Shown here: in pieces, positions 8,297-16,564 of the stretch
Layout of the letters: every line of letters begins with the position of its first letter
How positions within the stretch are numbered: position 1 is the stretch's first letter
Source: Flavobacteriaceae bacterium
Lineage (GTDB): Bacteria; Bacteroidota; Bacteroidia; Flavobacteriales; Flavobacteriaceae
Direction of reading: 5' to 3'
Length of the DNA: 39,899 nt
Assembly: GCA_002707745.1 (NCBI GenBank)
Contig: PANU01000026.1
Coordinates: forward strand, 1-39,899
The notes under the pieces: generated by a model
The model's database searches: none
What the model saw: only the letters and a program-made list of their open reading frames with translations
Told to the model about the DNA's origin: nothing
Made by a program: the position numbers and the translations under genes

Positions 8297-9097
8297 ATGA
8301 ATGCACACGAAATAGATTACAAAATCTACGGCGAAGAAATGCAATACGTAGAAATTGAACTGGATCCTAATGAAGGCGTTATAGCCGAGGCCGGAAGCTT
8401 TATGATGATGGACGATGGCATAAAAATGGAAACCATCTTTGGAGATGGCTCTGCCAATGACAAAGGCTTTATGGGGAAAATTTTTGGTGCCGGTAAGCGT
8501 TTACTCACTGGGGAAAGCCTGTTTATGACAGCTTTCTATAATGTAGCTGTTGGAAAAAAACAGGTGAATTTTGCGTCGCCATATCCAGGAAAAATTATTC
8601 CAATAGACCTAACACGTTTTGGAAATAAGTTTATATGTCAGAAAGACGCTTTTTTATGTGCAGCTAAAGGCGTTAGTATTGGAATTGAGTTTTCAAGAAA
8701 ACTGGGACGTGGCCTTTTTGGTGGTGAAGGTTTTATCATGCAAAAACTTGAAGGGGACGGCATGGCATTTGTACACGCCGGAGGTACTACAGCTACTAAA
8801 GAATTGGCTCCTGGTGAAAAATTAAAAATAGATACAGGCTGTATTATTGGTTTTGACCACACCGTTACCTACGATATTGAGTTTGTGGGAGGTATTAAAA
8901 ACACACTTTTTGGGGGAGAAGGGCTGTTTTTTGCAACATTAACCGGTCCTGGAACTGTGTTTGTGCAATCACTTCCATTTAGCAGGCTGGCTAAAAGAGT
9001 CTGGGCATCTGCGCCTCAGGGAGGGGGCAAGGATAAAGGAGAAGGTAGTATACTAGGTGGCTTAGGTGATCTTTTGGACGGAGATAACAGGTTTTAA
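8297..9097 (+). CDS. TIGR00266/AIM24-family protein
   Basis: The 266-aa protein is recognised by the conserved opening YVEIELDPNEGVIAEAGSFM and the following MMDDGIKMET, the GESLFMTAFYN block near 75-85, and Gly-rich repeats such as GGEGLFFATLTGPGTVFVQS. The family (DUF124, AIM24/TRAP-like beta fold) is widespread, but its bacterial function is unknown; yeast AIM24 is mitochondrial. The C-terminal 25 residues are Gly-rich and probably disordered. It sits alone after a 183-bp gap, where TTTG at 8182 and AATTTTTG at 8203 could be a weak promoter. Confidence 0.88.
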   Translation: MNAHEIDYKIYGEEMQYVEIELDPNEGVIAEAGSFMMMDDGIKMETIFGDGSANDKGFMGKIFGAGKRLLTGESLFMTAFYNVAVGKKQVNFASPYPGKIIPIDLTRFGNKFICQKDAFLCAAKGVSIGIEFSRKLGRGLFGGEGFIMQKLEGDGMAFVHAGGTTATKELAPGEKLKIDTGCIIGFDHTVTYDIEFVGGIKNTLFGGEGLFFATLTGPGTVFVQSLPFSRLAKRVWASAPQGGGKDKGEGSILGGLGDLLDGDNRF

Positions 9098-9223
9098 TCT
9101 ATAATAACTTATTAACAAGCTTATTTTTTTAAAAGATTTTTTATATCTTGAAGCAGTTTAAATCATAAAAATAATTTGCTTATAGAAAAATACTACCTAA
9201 CCTAATTAATACCGAATTTTACT

Positions 9224-9421
9224 ATGGCTAGAGCAATGTATGACTACACCAAAGCTGTTTTAAAAAAAGTTAGTTTTGATGTAAACTTATTCTGTAAAGA
9301 GTTGAAAAAGGCGATGGAGCGATTACTTCCTTACGAAATTGAGGAACTTAAATTATGGGTAGATGCACTTATAAAACAGAATCCTCAACTAAATCAATGT
9401 TTAATATACTTAAATCCCTAA
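9224..9421 (+). CDS. Small conserved hypothetical protein, 65 aa
   Basis: MARAMYDYTKAVLKKVSFD starts a 65-residue, mostly helical, charged protein with a KELKKAMERLLPYEIEELKLW core. I recognise no family. Support for reality comes from a good ATG, an intergenic position that no other frame explains, and a strong terminator 4 nt after the stop. The preceding 126-bp gap is A/T-rich. The role is unknown; a small regulatory or adaptor protein is only a guess. Confidence 0.65.
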   Translation: MARAMYDYTKAVLKKVSFDVNLFCKELKKAMERLLPYEIEELKLWVDALIKQNPQLNQCLIYLNP

Positions 9422-9424
9422 AAG

Positions 9425-9454
9425 AAAACCCTGCTACTTTGCAGGGTTTTTTTT
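9425..9454. terminator. Bidirectional intrinsic terminator between the 65-aa gene and oxyR
   Basis: AAAACCCTGC and GCAGGGTTTT pair perfectly (10 bp) around TACTTT, followed by T8 on the plus strand. The oxyR stop codon falls inside the loop region, so the last oxyR codons form one arm. It serves both converging genes, although the minus-strand T-run is only four bases. Confidence 0.88.
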
Positions 9455-10378
9455 AGTGGGACTTATAATTTCGATGTCCTGAAAAGTAATGGCTCCTCTT
9501 ACTACCCCTGCTATGGTGTCGTATAATGCATTTATAATTTGAAGTTTTAGTTCACTGGTACTATATAGTAAACTAACTTCGCGCGAGGGTAATGGTTTTT
9601 TAAAGTGCTTTAAATTCTCTTTACCTTCCATATCCAGTGTATGCAAATACGGTAACAGAGTCATTCCCAGACCTTCGTTGCTTAACTTTATTAATGTTTC
9701 AAAACTTCCACTTTGTAACTGAAAAGATTGATTGTTATTTAATTTTGACGTCTTACAAAGGTTTACCACCCCATCCCGGAAACAATGCCCATCTTCAAGT
9801 AATAAAATATCTTCAATTTCTAAATCTGACGTTTCAATTTCTTTTTTACTGGTTAATCTGTGCGTTTTTGGAATGTATCCTACAAAGGGTTCATAATACA
9901 GTGCACGCTCCTTAATTTTTTCCTGATAAAGCGGAGTTGCAGCAATAGCAGCGTCTAGGTGGTTGTCGCTTATTTTTGATATAATTTCGTCTGTAGTTAA
10001 TTCTTCAATTTTTAACTGAACTTTGGGATGTCGTTTTGTAAACGTTCGTAAAAACATGGGTAGCAGTGTAGGCATAATGGTAGGAATGATTCCCAATTTA
10101 AACTCTCCGCCTATAAATCCCTTTTGCTGGTCTACTACATCTTGCATTCTATCGGCTTCGTTTACGATACTTCGTGCCTGGGTTACTATTTTCTTTCCAA
10201 TTTCGGTAAGTTCGATAGGTTTTTTACTCCGGTCAAAAATTAATATATCCAGCTCATCCTCCAGTTTTTGAATTTGCATACTTAGCGTGGGTTGCGTGAC
10301 AAAAGTCTTTTCGGCCGCTTTAGTAAAGTTTTGATGTTCGGCTACTGCGAGTACGTATTTTAGCTGGGTAATGGTCAT
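9434..10378 (-). CDS. oxyR: Hydrogen peroxide-sensing LysR regulator OxyR
   Basis: The 314-aa LysR-type activator has an N-terminal winged HTH (QLKYVLAVAEHQNFTKAAEK, then TQPTLSMQIQKLE, residues 5-40) and a substrate-binding-like C-terminal domain. It carries the redox motif LLLEDGHCFRDGVVNLCK. The two cysteines fall at C199 and C208, the same positions as the peroxide-sensing pair of E. coli OxyR. This makes peroxide-driven disulfide switching likely. No catalase, ahpC or dps gene is adjacent. The final residues (PTKKNPAK) are encoded within the terminator hairpin. Confidence 0.93.
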   Translation of the reverse strand: MTITQLKYVLAVAEHQNFTKAAEKTFVTQPTLSMQIQKLEDELDILIFDRSKKPIELTEIGKKIVTQARSIVNEADRMQDVVDQQKGFIGGEFKLGIIPTIMPTLLPMFLRTFTKRHPKVQLKIEELTTDEIISKISDNHLDAAIAATPLYQEKIKERALYYEPFVGYIPKTHRLTSKKEIETSDLEIEDILLLEDGHCFRDGVVNLCKTSKLNNNQSFQLQSGSFETLIKLSNEGLGMTLLPYLHTLDMEGKENLKHFKKPLPSREVSLLYSTSELKLQIINALYDTIAGVVRGAITFQDIEIISPTKKNPAK

Positions 10379-10511
10379 TTTAAAGTACGGTTTTAGAACT
10401 ACTGGATACTAAAGAAATCTACTTGTTTCAGTAGAAAAAGAGTACATCAAAGATACAAATACTATCAATAAAAACTATTTAAAAATTAAACTTTAAAGGT
10501 TTTGGTTATTT

Positions 10512-10543
10512 AAAAGGTCAAATACTTAAGATTTGACCTTTTT
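10512..10543 (-). terminator. Intrinsic terminator after the DUF2141 gene
   Basis: AAAAGGTCAAAT and ATTTGACCTTTT form a perfect 12-bp stem with a 7-nt loop (ACTTAAG). It is 39 bp downstream of the DUF2141 stop on the minus strand and upstream of oxyR, separating the two transcripts. A T-run follows on both strands (four on minus, five on plus). Confidence 0.8.
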
Positions 10544-10581
10544 AAAGTGTAGCATTTTGTTTTTAGATGTATGCGGTTTGG

Positions 10582-11007
10582 TTACATAATAATTTCCATT
10601 TCAACCGGGGTAGTAGTTACAGTGAATTTAGCGTCTTTCCATTGCGGAGGACCAAAGCTCATCACATTGTTGGAAACCCCATAATTTTCTTTTGGCATGC
10701 CGCTGGTTTCAAAATCCATTATTTTATTGCTATTGGTGTCGTGAAAAAGTGTGATTCCGTATTCTCCCGGAGCTACGTTTGTAAAAGTTACCGTTGCTTT
10801 TCCGTTTTCAATAGTACTGCTTAGCCCATCTAAGGGAGCGGCCTTCATAAAAGTAGCTTCGTTATAAAGGGCAACTATTATTTCGCCCGTATTGGTTTTT
10901 ACAGGAACGGTTACGGTAATGGTTGTTCCTTCGGTTTTACCGGCATCTTGTGCGTTTAAAAAAGATAGGGTAAGAGCCAGAACGATTGTAGTAAAGATAG
11001 TTTTCAT
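10582..11007 (-). CDS. Secreted DUF2141-domain protein
   Basis: The protein is 141 aa from the ATG at 11007 (MKTIFTTIVLALTLSFLNAQ), a good Sec signal peptide. The track start at 11091 adds 28 residues of non-signal sequence and is rejected. The mature part shows DUF2141 features: GEIIVALYNEATFM near 40-55, VAPGEYGITLFHDTNSNKIMD, then SGMPKENYGVSNN. The family is a beta-sandwich with unknown function, common in Bacteroidota and proteobacteria, and likely periplasmic. It is followed by its own terminator. Confidence 0.87.
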   Translation of the reverse strand: MKTIFTTIVLALTLSFLNAQDAGKTEGTTITVTVPVKTNTGEIIVALYNEATFMKAAPLDGLSSTIENGKATVTFTNVAPGEYGITLFHDTNSNKIMDFETSGMPKENYGVSNNVMSFGPPQWKDAKFTVTTTPVEMEIIM

Positions 11008-11207
11008 AATATTTAGTTTAAAGTGTTTACTTGTTTTGAACACTTCAAAAGTGAGAAGAACACATGCTAATAAAAATTGAAATCTACCCAACTGTTGTTT
11101 TTTACTGATGAAATGTTGAATTAGTTGGTAGGCAGGCGGACTATTTTGCTTGCCCTTTTTATTGAATGATTTTGGAACAACGTAACACTTCAGTTAGTTT
11201 TCTTCGT

Positions 11208-11387
11208 TTACGGTTTCAGTTTAAAAACTGGAAGGATTAAAATAGGAGTCAATCGCTGAAACCACGCCATCATTAATGCTAATCCAACTATTATTTGATA
11301 ATACCCAATAAAATTTTAGTAAAAACCTGTTTGGTACATGCTTTCAAAAAATAGCCCCACAGGCGAAAGTGATTTTTGTGACCTAAG
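11208..11387 (-). pseudogene. Decayed DoxX-like membrane-protein relic
   Basis: The 382-bp gap 11008-11389 is not empty. Read on the minus strand from 11387 it gives SPVGLFFESMYQTGFY, a stop (TAA at 11316-11318), then NFIGYYQIIVGLALMM and RLTPILILPVFKLKP before a second stop at 11208. The spacing and hydrophobic pattern resemble the middle of DoxX/DoxX-like four-TM proteins (FIGxxQxxxGLxLM...PI). No start or C-terminus remains. I judge it a relic of a membrane-protein gene. Family assignment is by eye only. The rest of the gap (11008-11207) holds nothing I can name. Confidence 0.5.
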
Positions 11388-11389
11388 TT

Positions 11390-11816
11390 TTATTTTTTTA
11401 TCCTTTTCTGCTGAAAAATCATATACCCAATGAGCAAGATCGTTAAAAGAATTACAAAAGGCAGAAACCAGAGACCAAGAGATTTCATTGTCCCCAGCGC
11501 AATTAAAACATTGGCAACCCCTATATATGTAGTTAAAATCATGACATATAACCCTATAATTTCAGCGAAGAGTGGTGGTTGCTTCTTTTGTTTGGGCATA
11601 TATGAGGCACCTCTTGTAATTGCAAAAATAATCAACAAGTTAATAAGGTTCAAAATTGGAAGCAACCAAATAGTGCTTTTATTGCCAAAACCATGCTTTT
11701 CCTGCAGCATTAAAATGTATAGGGATTTGTTCTGGTAATTGTGCATAATAGAATGCTGGAAACAGAAATGAGAGCAGGACCAGGGCGAGTATACTAATTC
11801 TAAGTGTTGTTTTCAT
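11390..11816 (-). pseudogene. DUF1648 membrane protein, frameshifted
   Basis: The track shows a 118-aa ORF from 11746, but the true start is the ATG at 11816, which overlaps the DUF58 stop as ATGA. That frame gives an N-terminal TM segment and LPEQIPIHFNAAGKA, the DUF1648 signature, then runs into a stop. The remainder, GFGNKSTIWLLPILNLINLL plus two more TM segments, continues in another frame. The break lies near 11693; restoring two bases (for example GCA-GAT-GGT) would give AAGKADGFGNKST, a normal family sequence. Either the gene is dead or this is a sequencing error. DUF1648 proteins are small membrane proteins, some SdpI-like. Confidence 0.8.
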
Positions 11817-13144
11817 AGGAGTCCTTTGGCTTTTATTTCAAGATACTTATTAATAGTATTTACGGTAAGGTCTTCAGGAGCTGTTAAAACAGTTTGTATA
11901 CCGCGTTGCTGTAACTCACGCACCATTACTTTTTTATCATACTGAAACTGCTCTGCAATGGTTTTATCAAAAATATCAGGAATGGTATGGGCTTGGGTTT
12001 CGCTTAGCTTTCGGAGTTCTGTGTTTTCAAAAAAGATAACTACCAAGACGTGTTTTTTAGCAATTGCCTGTAAGTAGGGAAGTTGTCTGTGTAGGGATGA
12101 AATATGTTCAAAATTGGTATATAATAATAACAGGCTTCGATGATTAATACGTCTGCGAACCATAGCCTGTAAGGCTCCAAAATCTGAATCTAAATATTTT
12201 GAGTCTATATTATACAGTGTATCCAGAATGTTGTTAAGGTAGGTTTTTTTAGCCTGAGCAGGTAAAAAACTCCCTATTTTATTACTGAAATCTACTAAGC
12301 CAACTTTATCATTTTTCTTTAATGCAATATTACTAAAGGCAAGAGTACTGTTAATGGCATAGTCTATTAATTTCAATTCATTAAAGGGCATTTTCATAAC
12401 GCGGCTGGTGTCAATAACACTGTATACAGGTTGCATTTTTTCATCCTGAAACTGATTTACCATTAACCGTGCGTGTTTTGCAGTTGCTTTCCAGTTTACC
12501 GTGCGCACGTCGTCACCTACAACATATTCTTTTATTTGCTCAAACTCCATGGTGTGACCAATCTTCCTGATTTTTTTAAGTCCTATATGCGACAACCTGT
12601 TATCTATAGCGAGGAAGTCATATTTTTTCATCTGAATAAAAGAAGGATATACTTTCACCATTTGCTCTTTATTGAAGGTAAAACGCCGTCTTACCAATCC
12701 AATTACAGAAGTTACATATAGGTTTAAATTTCCGAAGACATATTCTCCACGTTCCACAGGGCGTACCATATAGGGATACGTGCGCCGCTGTTTTCCTTCA
12801 ACTTTAATAGCTTGAAAGAAATCCCGTTTCTGAAACTGTACGGGTAGTTCGTCTACAATTCCAACTGTAACTGTGAAAGCATACTTGTTTTCCAGCTGAA
12901 GAAGAACTTCATTTTCATCGCTATTTGAAAATTTTTCGGGTAAATGCCTGCTTCCTCTTAGACCTTTAGTACTATACAACATTGAAATTTCCAGCAACAT
13001 AAAAACCACGACACCCAATAACAGTACCCATGTAATTCCGTACAGTTCTAACCACCAATTTGAAATGATGAACAGTACCGATAACACGGCAAGCACGTAG
13101 AAAAAACGTGGTGTTAAGTAAAGCGATTTAAAGAAACTGATCAT
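11813..13144 (-). CDS. DUF58-domain protein (MoxR-associated)
   Basis: The 443-aa protein begins with two closely spaced TM helices (residues about 10-50). A beta-rich region follows, then the DUF58 block YVVGDDVRTVNWKATAKHARL with downstream DEKMQPVYSVIDTSRVM, which looks like the start of a vWA-like fold (D-x-S motif). DUF58 proteins are the regular partners of MoxR ATPases and are thought to help assemble or fold membrane or periplasmic complexes. The ATG overlaps the moxR stop by 1 nt (TAATG), and the stop overlaps the DUF1648 ATG (ATGA), so translation is tightly coupled. Confidence 0.92.
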   Translation of the reverse strand: MISFFKSLYLTPRFFYVLAVLSVLFIISNWWLELYGITWVLLLGVVVFMLLEISMLYSTKGLRGSRHLPEKFSNSDENEVLLQLENKYAFTVTVGIVDELPVQFQKRDFFQAIKVEGKQRRTYPYMVRPVERGEYVFGNLNLYVTSVIGLVRRRFTFNKEQMVKVYPSFIQMKKYDFLAIDNRLSHIGLKKIRKIGHTMEFEQIKEYVVGDDVRTVNWKATAKHARLMVNQFQDEKMQPVYSVIDTSRVMKMPFNELKLIDYAINSTLAFSNIALKKNDKVGLVDFSNKIGSFLPAQAKKTYLNNILDTLYNIDSKYLDSDFGALQAMVRRRINHRSLLLLYTNFEHISSLHRQLPYLQAIAKKHVLVVIFFENTELRKLSETQAHTIPDIFDKTIAEQFQYDKKVMVRELQQRGIQTVLTAPEDLTVNTINKYLEIKAKGLL

Positions 13145-14160
13145 TACCTCGGTATTTCAATGCTTTGGGCAATCATATCGATCACGGTTTCTGGGGTCAT
13201 GCCTTCCATTTCACGCTCTGGCGAGAGGATGATGCGGTGGCGCAATACAGGAGCCAGGCTTCTTTTTACATCGTCAGGAGTTACAAAATCCCGTCCGTTG
13301 ATGGCAGCAAAAGCCTTGGAGGCGTTCATAATTGCCAGCGATGCTCTTGGGGAACCTCCCAGGTATAAATGTGGGTGATTTCTGGTTTTGTCTACCACCT
13401 GCGCTATGTAATTAAATATTTTATCTTCAATGAGTATTTCCTGAACCTGCCCGCGAAACTTCTTTAAATCTGTAGCACTTAGCACGCCTTCAATTGCATC
13501 CTGCGGCACAGCCAACTTGCGATCGTGGTGTGTTTTTAAAATAGTAACTTCTTCTTCCAGTTTTGGGTAGCCCACCTTTATTTTGAAAAGAAAGCGGTCT
13601 AATTGTGCTTCTGGCAGGGCATAGGTGCCTTCCTGTTCTACAGGGTTTTGGGTTGCCAGCACCATAAAAGGGTATTCCATGGTGTATTTGGTGCCATCCA
13701 TAGTAATTTGGCGCTCTTCCATAACCTCAAAAAGTGCAGCTTGTGTTTTAGCGGGCGCACGGTTAATCTCGTCAATTAAAATAACATTGCTAAAGATAGG
13801 GCCCTTTTTAAACTCAAACTCTGAAGATTTCATATTCAGGATTGAAGTTCCCAACACATCACTGGGCATTAAATCTGGCGTAAACTGAATTCTGCTAAAA
13901 TCGGTTTTCAGGGTTTTGGCAAATAACTTTGCGGTGATGGTTTTTGCTATTCCCGGTACGCCCTCTATTAATAAATGACCATTTGCCAGCAATCCAACTA
14001 CAAGCAATTCAATAAAGTCTTCTTGCCCAATAATTATTTTACGTAATTGAGCTTTTATAGCATTTACAGAGGTTTTTAATTCTTCCAAGGGAATGCGGTT
14101 ATTAAACTGTAGCTCTTCGTTCTGTTGAGGGGGGATTGGGTTTTCTTCAGGATTTTCCAT
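13144..14160 (-). CDS. MoxR-family AAA+ ATPase
   Basis: The 338-aa AAA+ ATPase has Walker A GVPGIAKT (67-74), Walker B VILIDEINRAPAKTQAALFE (126-145), sensor 1 in FMVLATQNPVEQEGTYALPEAQLDRFLF, and a C-terminal lid domain with GGSPRASLAIMNASKAFAA. MoxR ATPases act as chaperones for vWA/DUF58 partners and are linked to stress tolerance and envelope functions in Bacteroidota and proteobacteria. It overlaps DUF4350 by 14 nt upstream and DUF58 by 1 nt downstream, placing it at the centre of the operon. Confidence 0.96.
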   Translation of the reverse strand: MENPEENPIPPQQNEELQFNNRIPLEELKTSVNAIKAQLRKIIIGQEDFIELLVVGLLANGHLLIEGVPGIAKTITAKLFAKTLKTDFSRIQFTPDLMPSDVLGTSILNMKSSEFEFKKGPIFSNVILIDEINRAPAKTQAALFEVMEERQITMDGTKYTMEYPFMVLATQNPVEQEGTYALPEAQLDRFLFKIKVGYPKLEEEVTILKTHHDRKLAVPQDAIEGVLSATDLKKFRGQVQEILIEDKIFNYIAQVVDKTRNHPHLYLGGSPRASLAIMNASKAFAAINGRDFVTPDDVKRSLAPVLRHRIILSPEREMEGMTPETVIDMIAQSIEIPR

Positions 14161-15364
14161 CTGTTTTTTGTTTATAGGTGGTAATATTTTTATTCAGTTT
14201 TGAAAGTATTTCTGGTGTAATGGCAGGCTGATGCTGTATTTGTTCCATAAAAGTAAACAAAGTGGTGGTATCTTCCAGTGTATTGCCGCTTCGGGCCGCT
14301 ACGGCTTTAAAGAAACGGGTATTTAATTGCTCGGTAGGAATTCTTAATCGGGTGCGAATGTATTCCATAAACAGCGTAATTTGCTTATCGGCAATAGCTT
14401 TATAGTCTTTTTGGTCATAATACATTCCTGCAATAGTACGGGTGTATTCAAAAGTTTTGTTGGCAGGAGGAAGTACGATGGGTATTTTTCGTTGTTTTCG
14501 TTTCCCTTCAAATAAAACAAATAATAAAGCACCAATAAGCATTGTATAATAGGCCCATTTAAGGTATTTGTTATTCAGTAAAATATATAATGGCGACGTT
14601 TCAATGGGCTTTCCGGATTTATAATGGTTGTCCCAATACACGAGTTCCTGCTCATTAATATAGGACAGTACCCCTTCGGTATACCCGGCATTGTCTTTTT
14701 CTAATAAAAAATAATTGGTAAATGTTTCAGGTTGTAGGTGCAGAAAAAGCGTTCCATTTCCAAAAGGAGCTTTTATAAAATTGGGTTTTGGGTTGCTTAT
14801 TGTTAGGGTGTCATTGTATACCTGCGTTACCCCTAAAACTGTTTGATGTAAAGTGTCTAGCTCATAAAAAGTACCAATATTAAGATCGCGTTCTATACGG
14901 TATGGCTGTGCAGATGTTAAGTTTTTGTTGGTAAGCTCCAGCATTGGCTGGGTGCCAAAGGTTTTAAGGCTGTATTCTGTATCTGTTTCCAGTGCCAGGG
15001 TATCCAGCAGTTCTCTGTTGAATCCGTGGGAAGCTATAAAAACGGTATTGCCTTTTTCAGTCCAGCGTAGTAATTTGTTCAGTTCTTCTCCATATATATT
15101 TACATAATTATTTAAGAAGAAATAGGTTCCCTGTATGGTAGTATCGTTTAAAACTTCAAAAGGAGGACGGTCTGTTTCAATGAAATTTTCATCTAGCTTT
15201 TCCTGTAATAAGTCGTGTAATACGTATGTGCCAAACGGAATTTTATCCACCCTGCTATAGCTTTGAAACCAATTAACAGGTTGCGGTTTGGTGGCTTCTA
15301 CATACACCAGTAGTGCCAGGATGCCCAGCAATGAAAAAACGCCTATTTTTTGCAGTTTGGTCAT
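14147..15364 (-). CDS. DUF4350-domain membrane protein
   Basis: The 405-aa protein has an N-terminal TM anchor (residues 7-24), a long extracytoplasmic part beginning SYSRVDKIPFGTYVLHDLL that is typical of DUF4350 (a GATase-like or FleQ-like alpha/beta fold), a second TM near 270-288 (YYTMLIGALLFVLFEGKRK), and a cytoplasmic helical tail with ARSGNTLEDTTTLFTFMEQI. The ATG overlaps the upstream DUF4129 stop by 4 nt. Family function is unknown, but the association with MoxR and DUF58 suggests a membrane subunit of that system. Confidence 0.88.
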   Translation of the reverse strand: MTKLQKIGVFSLLGILALLVYVEATKPQPVNWFQSYSRVDKIPFGTYVLHDLLQEKLDENFIETDRPPFEVLNDTTIQGTYFFLNNYVNIYGEELNKLLRWTEKGNTVFIASHGFNRELLDTLALETDTEYSLKTFGTQPMLELTNKNLTSAQPYRIERDLNIGTFYELDTLHQTVLGVTQVYNDTLTISNPKPNFIKAPFGNGTLFLHLQPETFTNYFLLEKDNAGYTEGVLSYINEQELVYWDNHYKSGKPIETSPLYILLNNKYLKWAYYTMLIGALLFVLFEGKRKQRKIPIVLPPANKTFEYTRTIAGMYYDQKDYKAIADKQITLFMEYIRTRLRIPTEQLNTRFFKAVAARSGNTLEDTTTLFTFMEQIQHQPAITPEILSKLNKNITTYKQKTDGKS

Positions 15365-16149
15365 GAGGATTTTGGGATACTACGTTCTAGGTGAATGAAA
15401 ATTGTTTGTGCTTTATTAAAATCGGTTTCGGTTACCGTAAAGTTTCCATACCAGATATAATCGTAAATATTGGTTGCTTTTCTAAAACCAGTATTTAATT
15501 TTTCTGAAGTAATTTCAGCAAAGTAATCGCTGTTGGTCTTGTCAAATTCATATTCAATAAGTTCGGCTTCGGTAAGACGTTTTAGTACTAATAGGTAATA
15601 ATAACGCACTGCCAGACGATACTTTTTTTTCTGAATGGCTTTGTCTATTAATTTTTGAATATCCCGCGTTTTGATAATTTCTTCCTCTTCGGTAAAAAAG
15701 ACATCTGGTGTTGCTTTAGATTTCATAAGCTTGGCGCCGGGATTCAGTTTATAAAACAGCCAGACTATAAAACCAATAAGCACCGCCAGAATAATATAGG
15801 GAAGTACATGAATTACAAAGCCCCACAAAGTACTTCCTTCGGCATTGGGCATGATCCATTCCCAAAACGAACGCCACACCCGACCTAACCAGCTAAAAAA
15901 CCGACTAACCTGGTCGCCAATCCAGCCCGTGAACTGTTTCCACCAATTATCGGTTTCTTTGGGTGGTTTGTAATTAAAATCGGGATTGTTTTTAAAACCT
16001 TCAATCTTATCTTTGTTTAATGAGAGCGGTGTTTTTGGGCTATTGGTGTCGTACCGAACTATTTTTTCTTTAAGAGGGGCAATACTGTCCTGAGCTGAGG
16101 TAATTTCAGCTACAAAGAAAAAAAGTACAATGAAAAGTATTCTAAGCAA
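15361..16149 (-). CDS. DUF4129-domain protein, first gene of the MoxR operon
   Basis: The 262-aa protein has a signal peptide (LRILFIVLFFFVAEITSAQ), an extracytoplasmic stretch, a TM helix near 110-130 and a cytoplasmic C-terminal helical domain. The segment LAVRYYYLLVLKRLTEAELI and the later IYDYIWYGNF are the DUF4129 signature. The start is a TTG: a stop codon lies two codons upstream in frame and no ATG precedes the signal peptide. A rare start on the first gene could limit expression. The stop overlaps the DUF4350 ATG (ATGA). It is probably the membrane partner of the MoxR/DUF58 system. Confidence 0.86.
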   Translation of the reverse strand: MLRILFIVLFFFVAEITSAQDSIAPLKEKIVRYDTNSPKTPLSLNKDKIEGFKNNPDFNYKPPKETDNWWKQFTGWIGDQVSRFFSWLGRVWRSFWEWIMPNAEGSTLWGFVIHVLPYIILAVLIGFIVWLFYKLNPGAKLMKSKATPDVFFTEEEEIIKTRDIQKLIDKAIQKKKYRLAVRYYYLLVLKRLTEAELIEYEFDKTNSDYFAEITSEKLNTGFRKATNIYDYIWYGNFTVTETDFNKAQTIFIHLERSIPKSS

Positions 16150-16564
16150 TCCTTATTTTATTGTCAATGCCTGAAATAAGTTGATCATTTTCGGTTAGAA
16201 AATTCTAATCAAAGATGGCAAATTTAAATGATTTAAAAAAAGAGTTTTTACACCAGAGACACCAGTACTTTAAAAAACAAATTTCCGGATTGCTAGAAAC
16301 TATATTTTTTTAATATAGCACCCTTACCGCCAGCTATTTTACTTGTTTATGGATGGTTACTATGTGATAAGCCTGTACGTTTATACTTTTTAAACAGTAA
16401 GAACTAAGGGATGGAAAAATGGTATTTTTAACAGGATATCTGCTATTGTAAAGGAATTATATGGTACCTACACAGTGGGATATAAGGGAATATTTTAAAA
16501 TGGTACTTCGTAAATCTACAATCAAAATAGTACCTTTGCATTTCACATCAAAAAAACACTAAAT
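16150..16564. other. 415-bp divergent intergenic region
   Basis: The gap between the MoxR operon (minus) and lpdA (plus) holds no ORF or gene relic that I can support. Visible features are an A/T-only hairpin CTATATT-TTTTT-AATATAG (16300-16318), an inverted repeat TTAGAA-AA-TTCTAA near 16196-16209, and the lpdA promoter at its right end. No convincing minus-strand promoter for the MoxR operon could be picked out. Confidence 0.5.
16507..16538 (+). promoter_or_regulatory. lpdA promoter
   Basis: TACCTTTG (16531-16538) is an exact TAnnTTTG -7 box. TTCG at 16507-16510 lies 20 nt upstream and could serve as a one-mismatch -33 box. The ATG follows 26 nt after the -7, implying a leader of about 20 nt. 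Confidence 0.55.
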
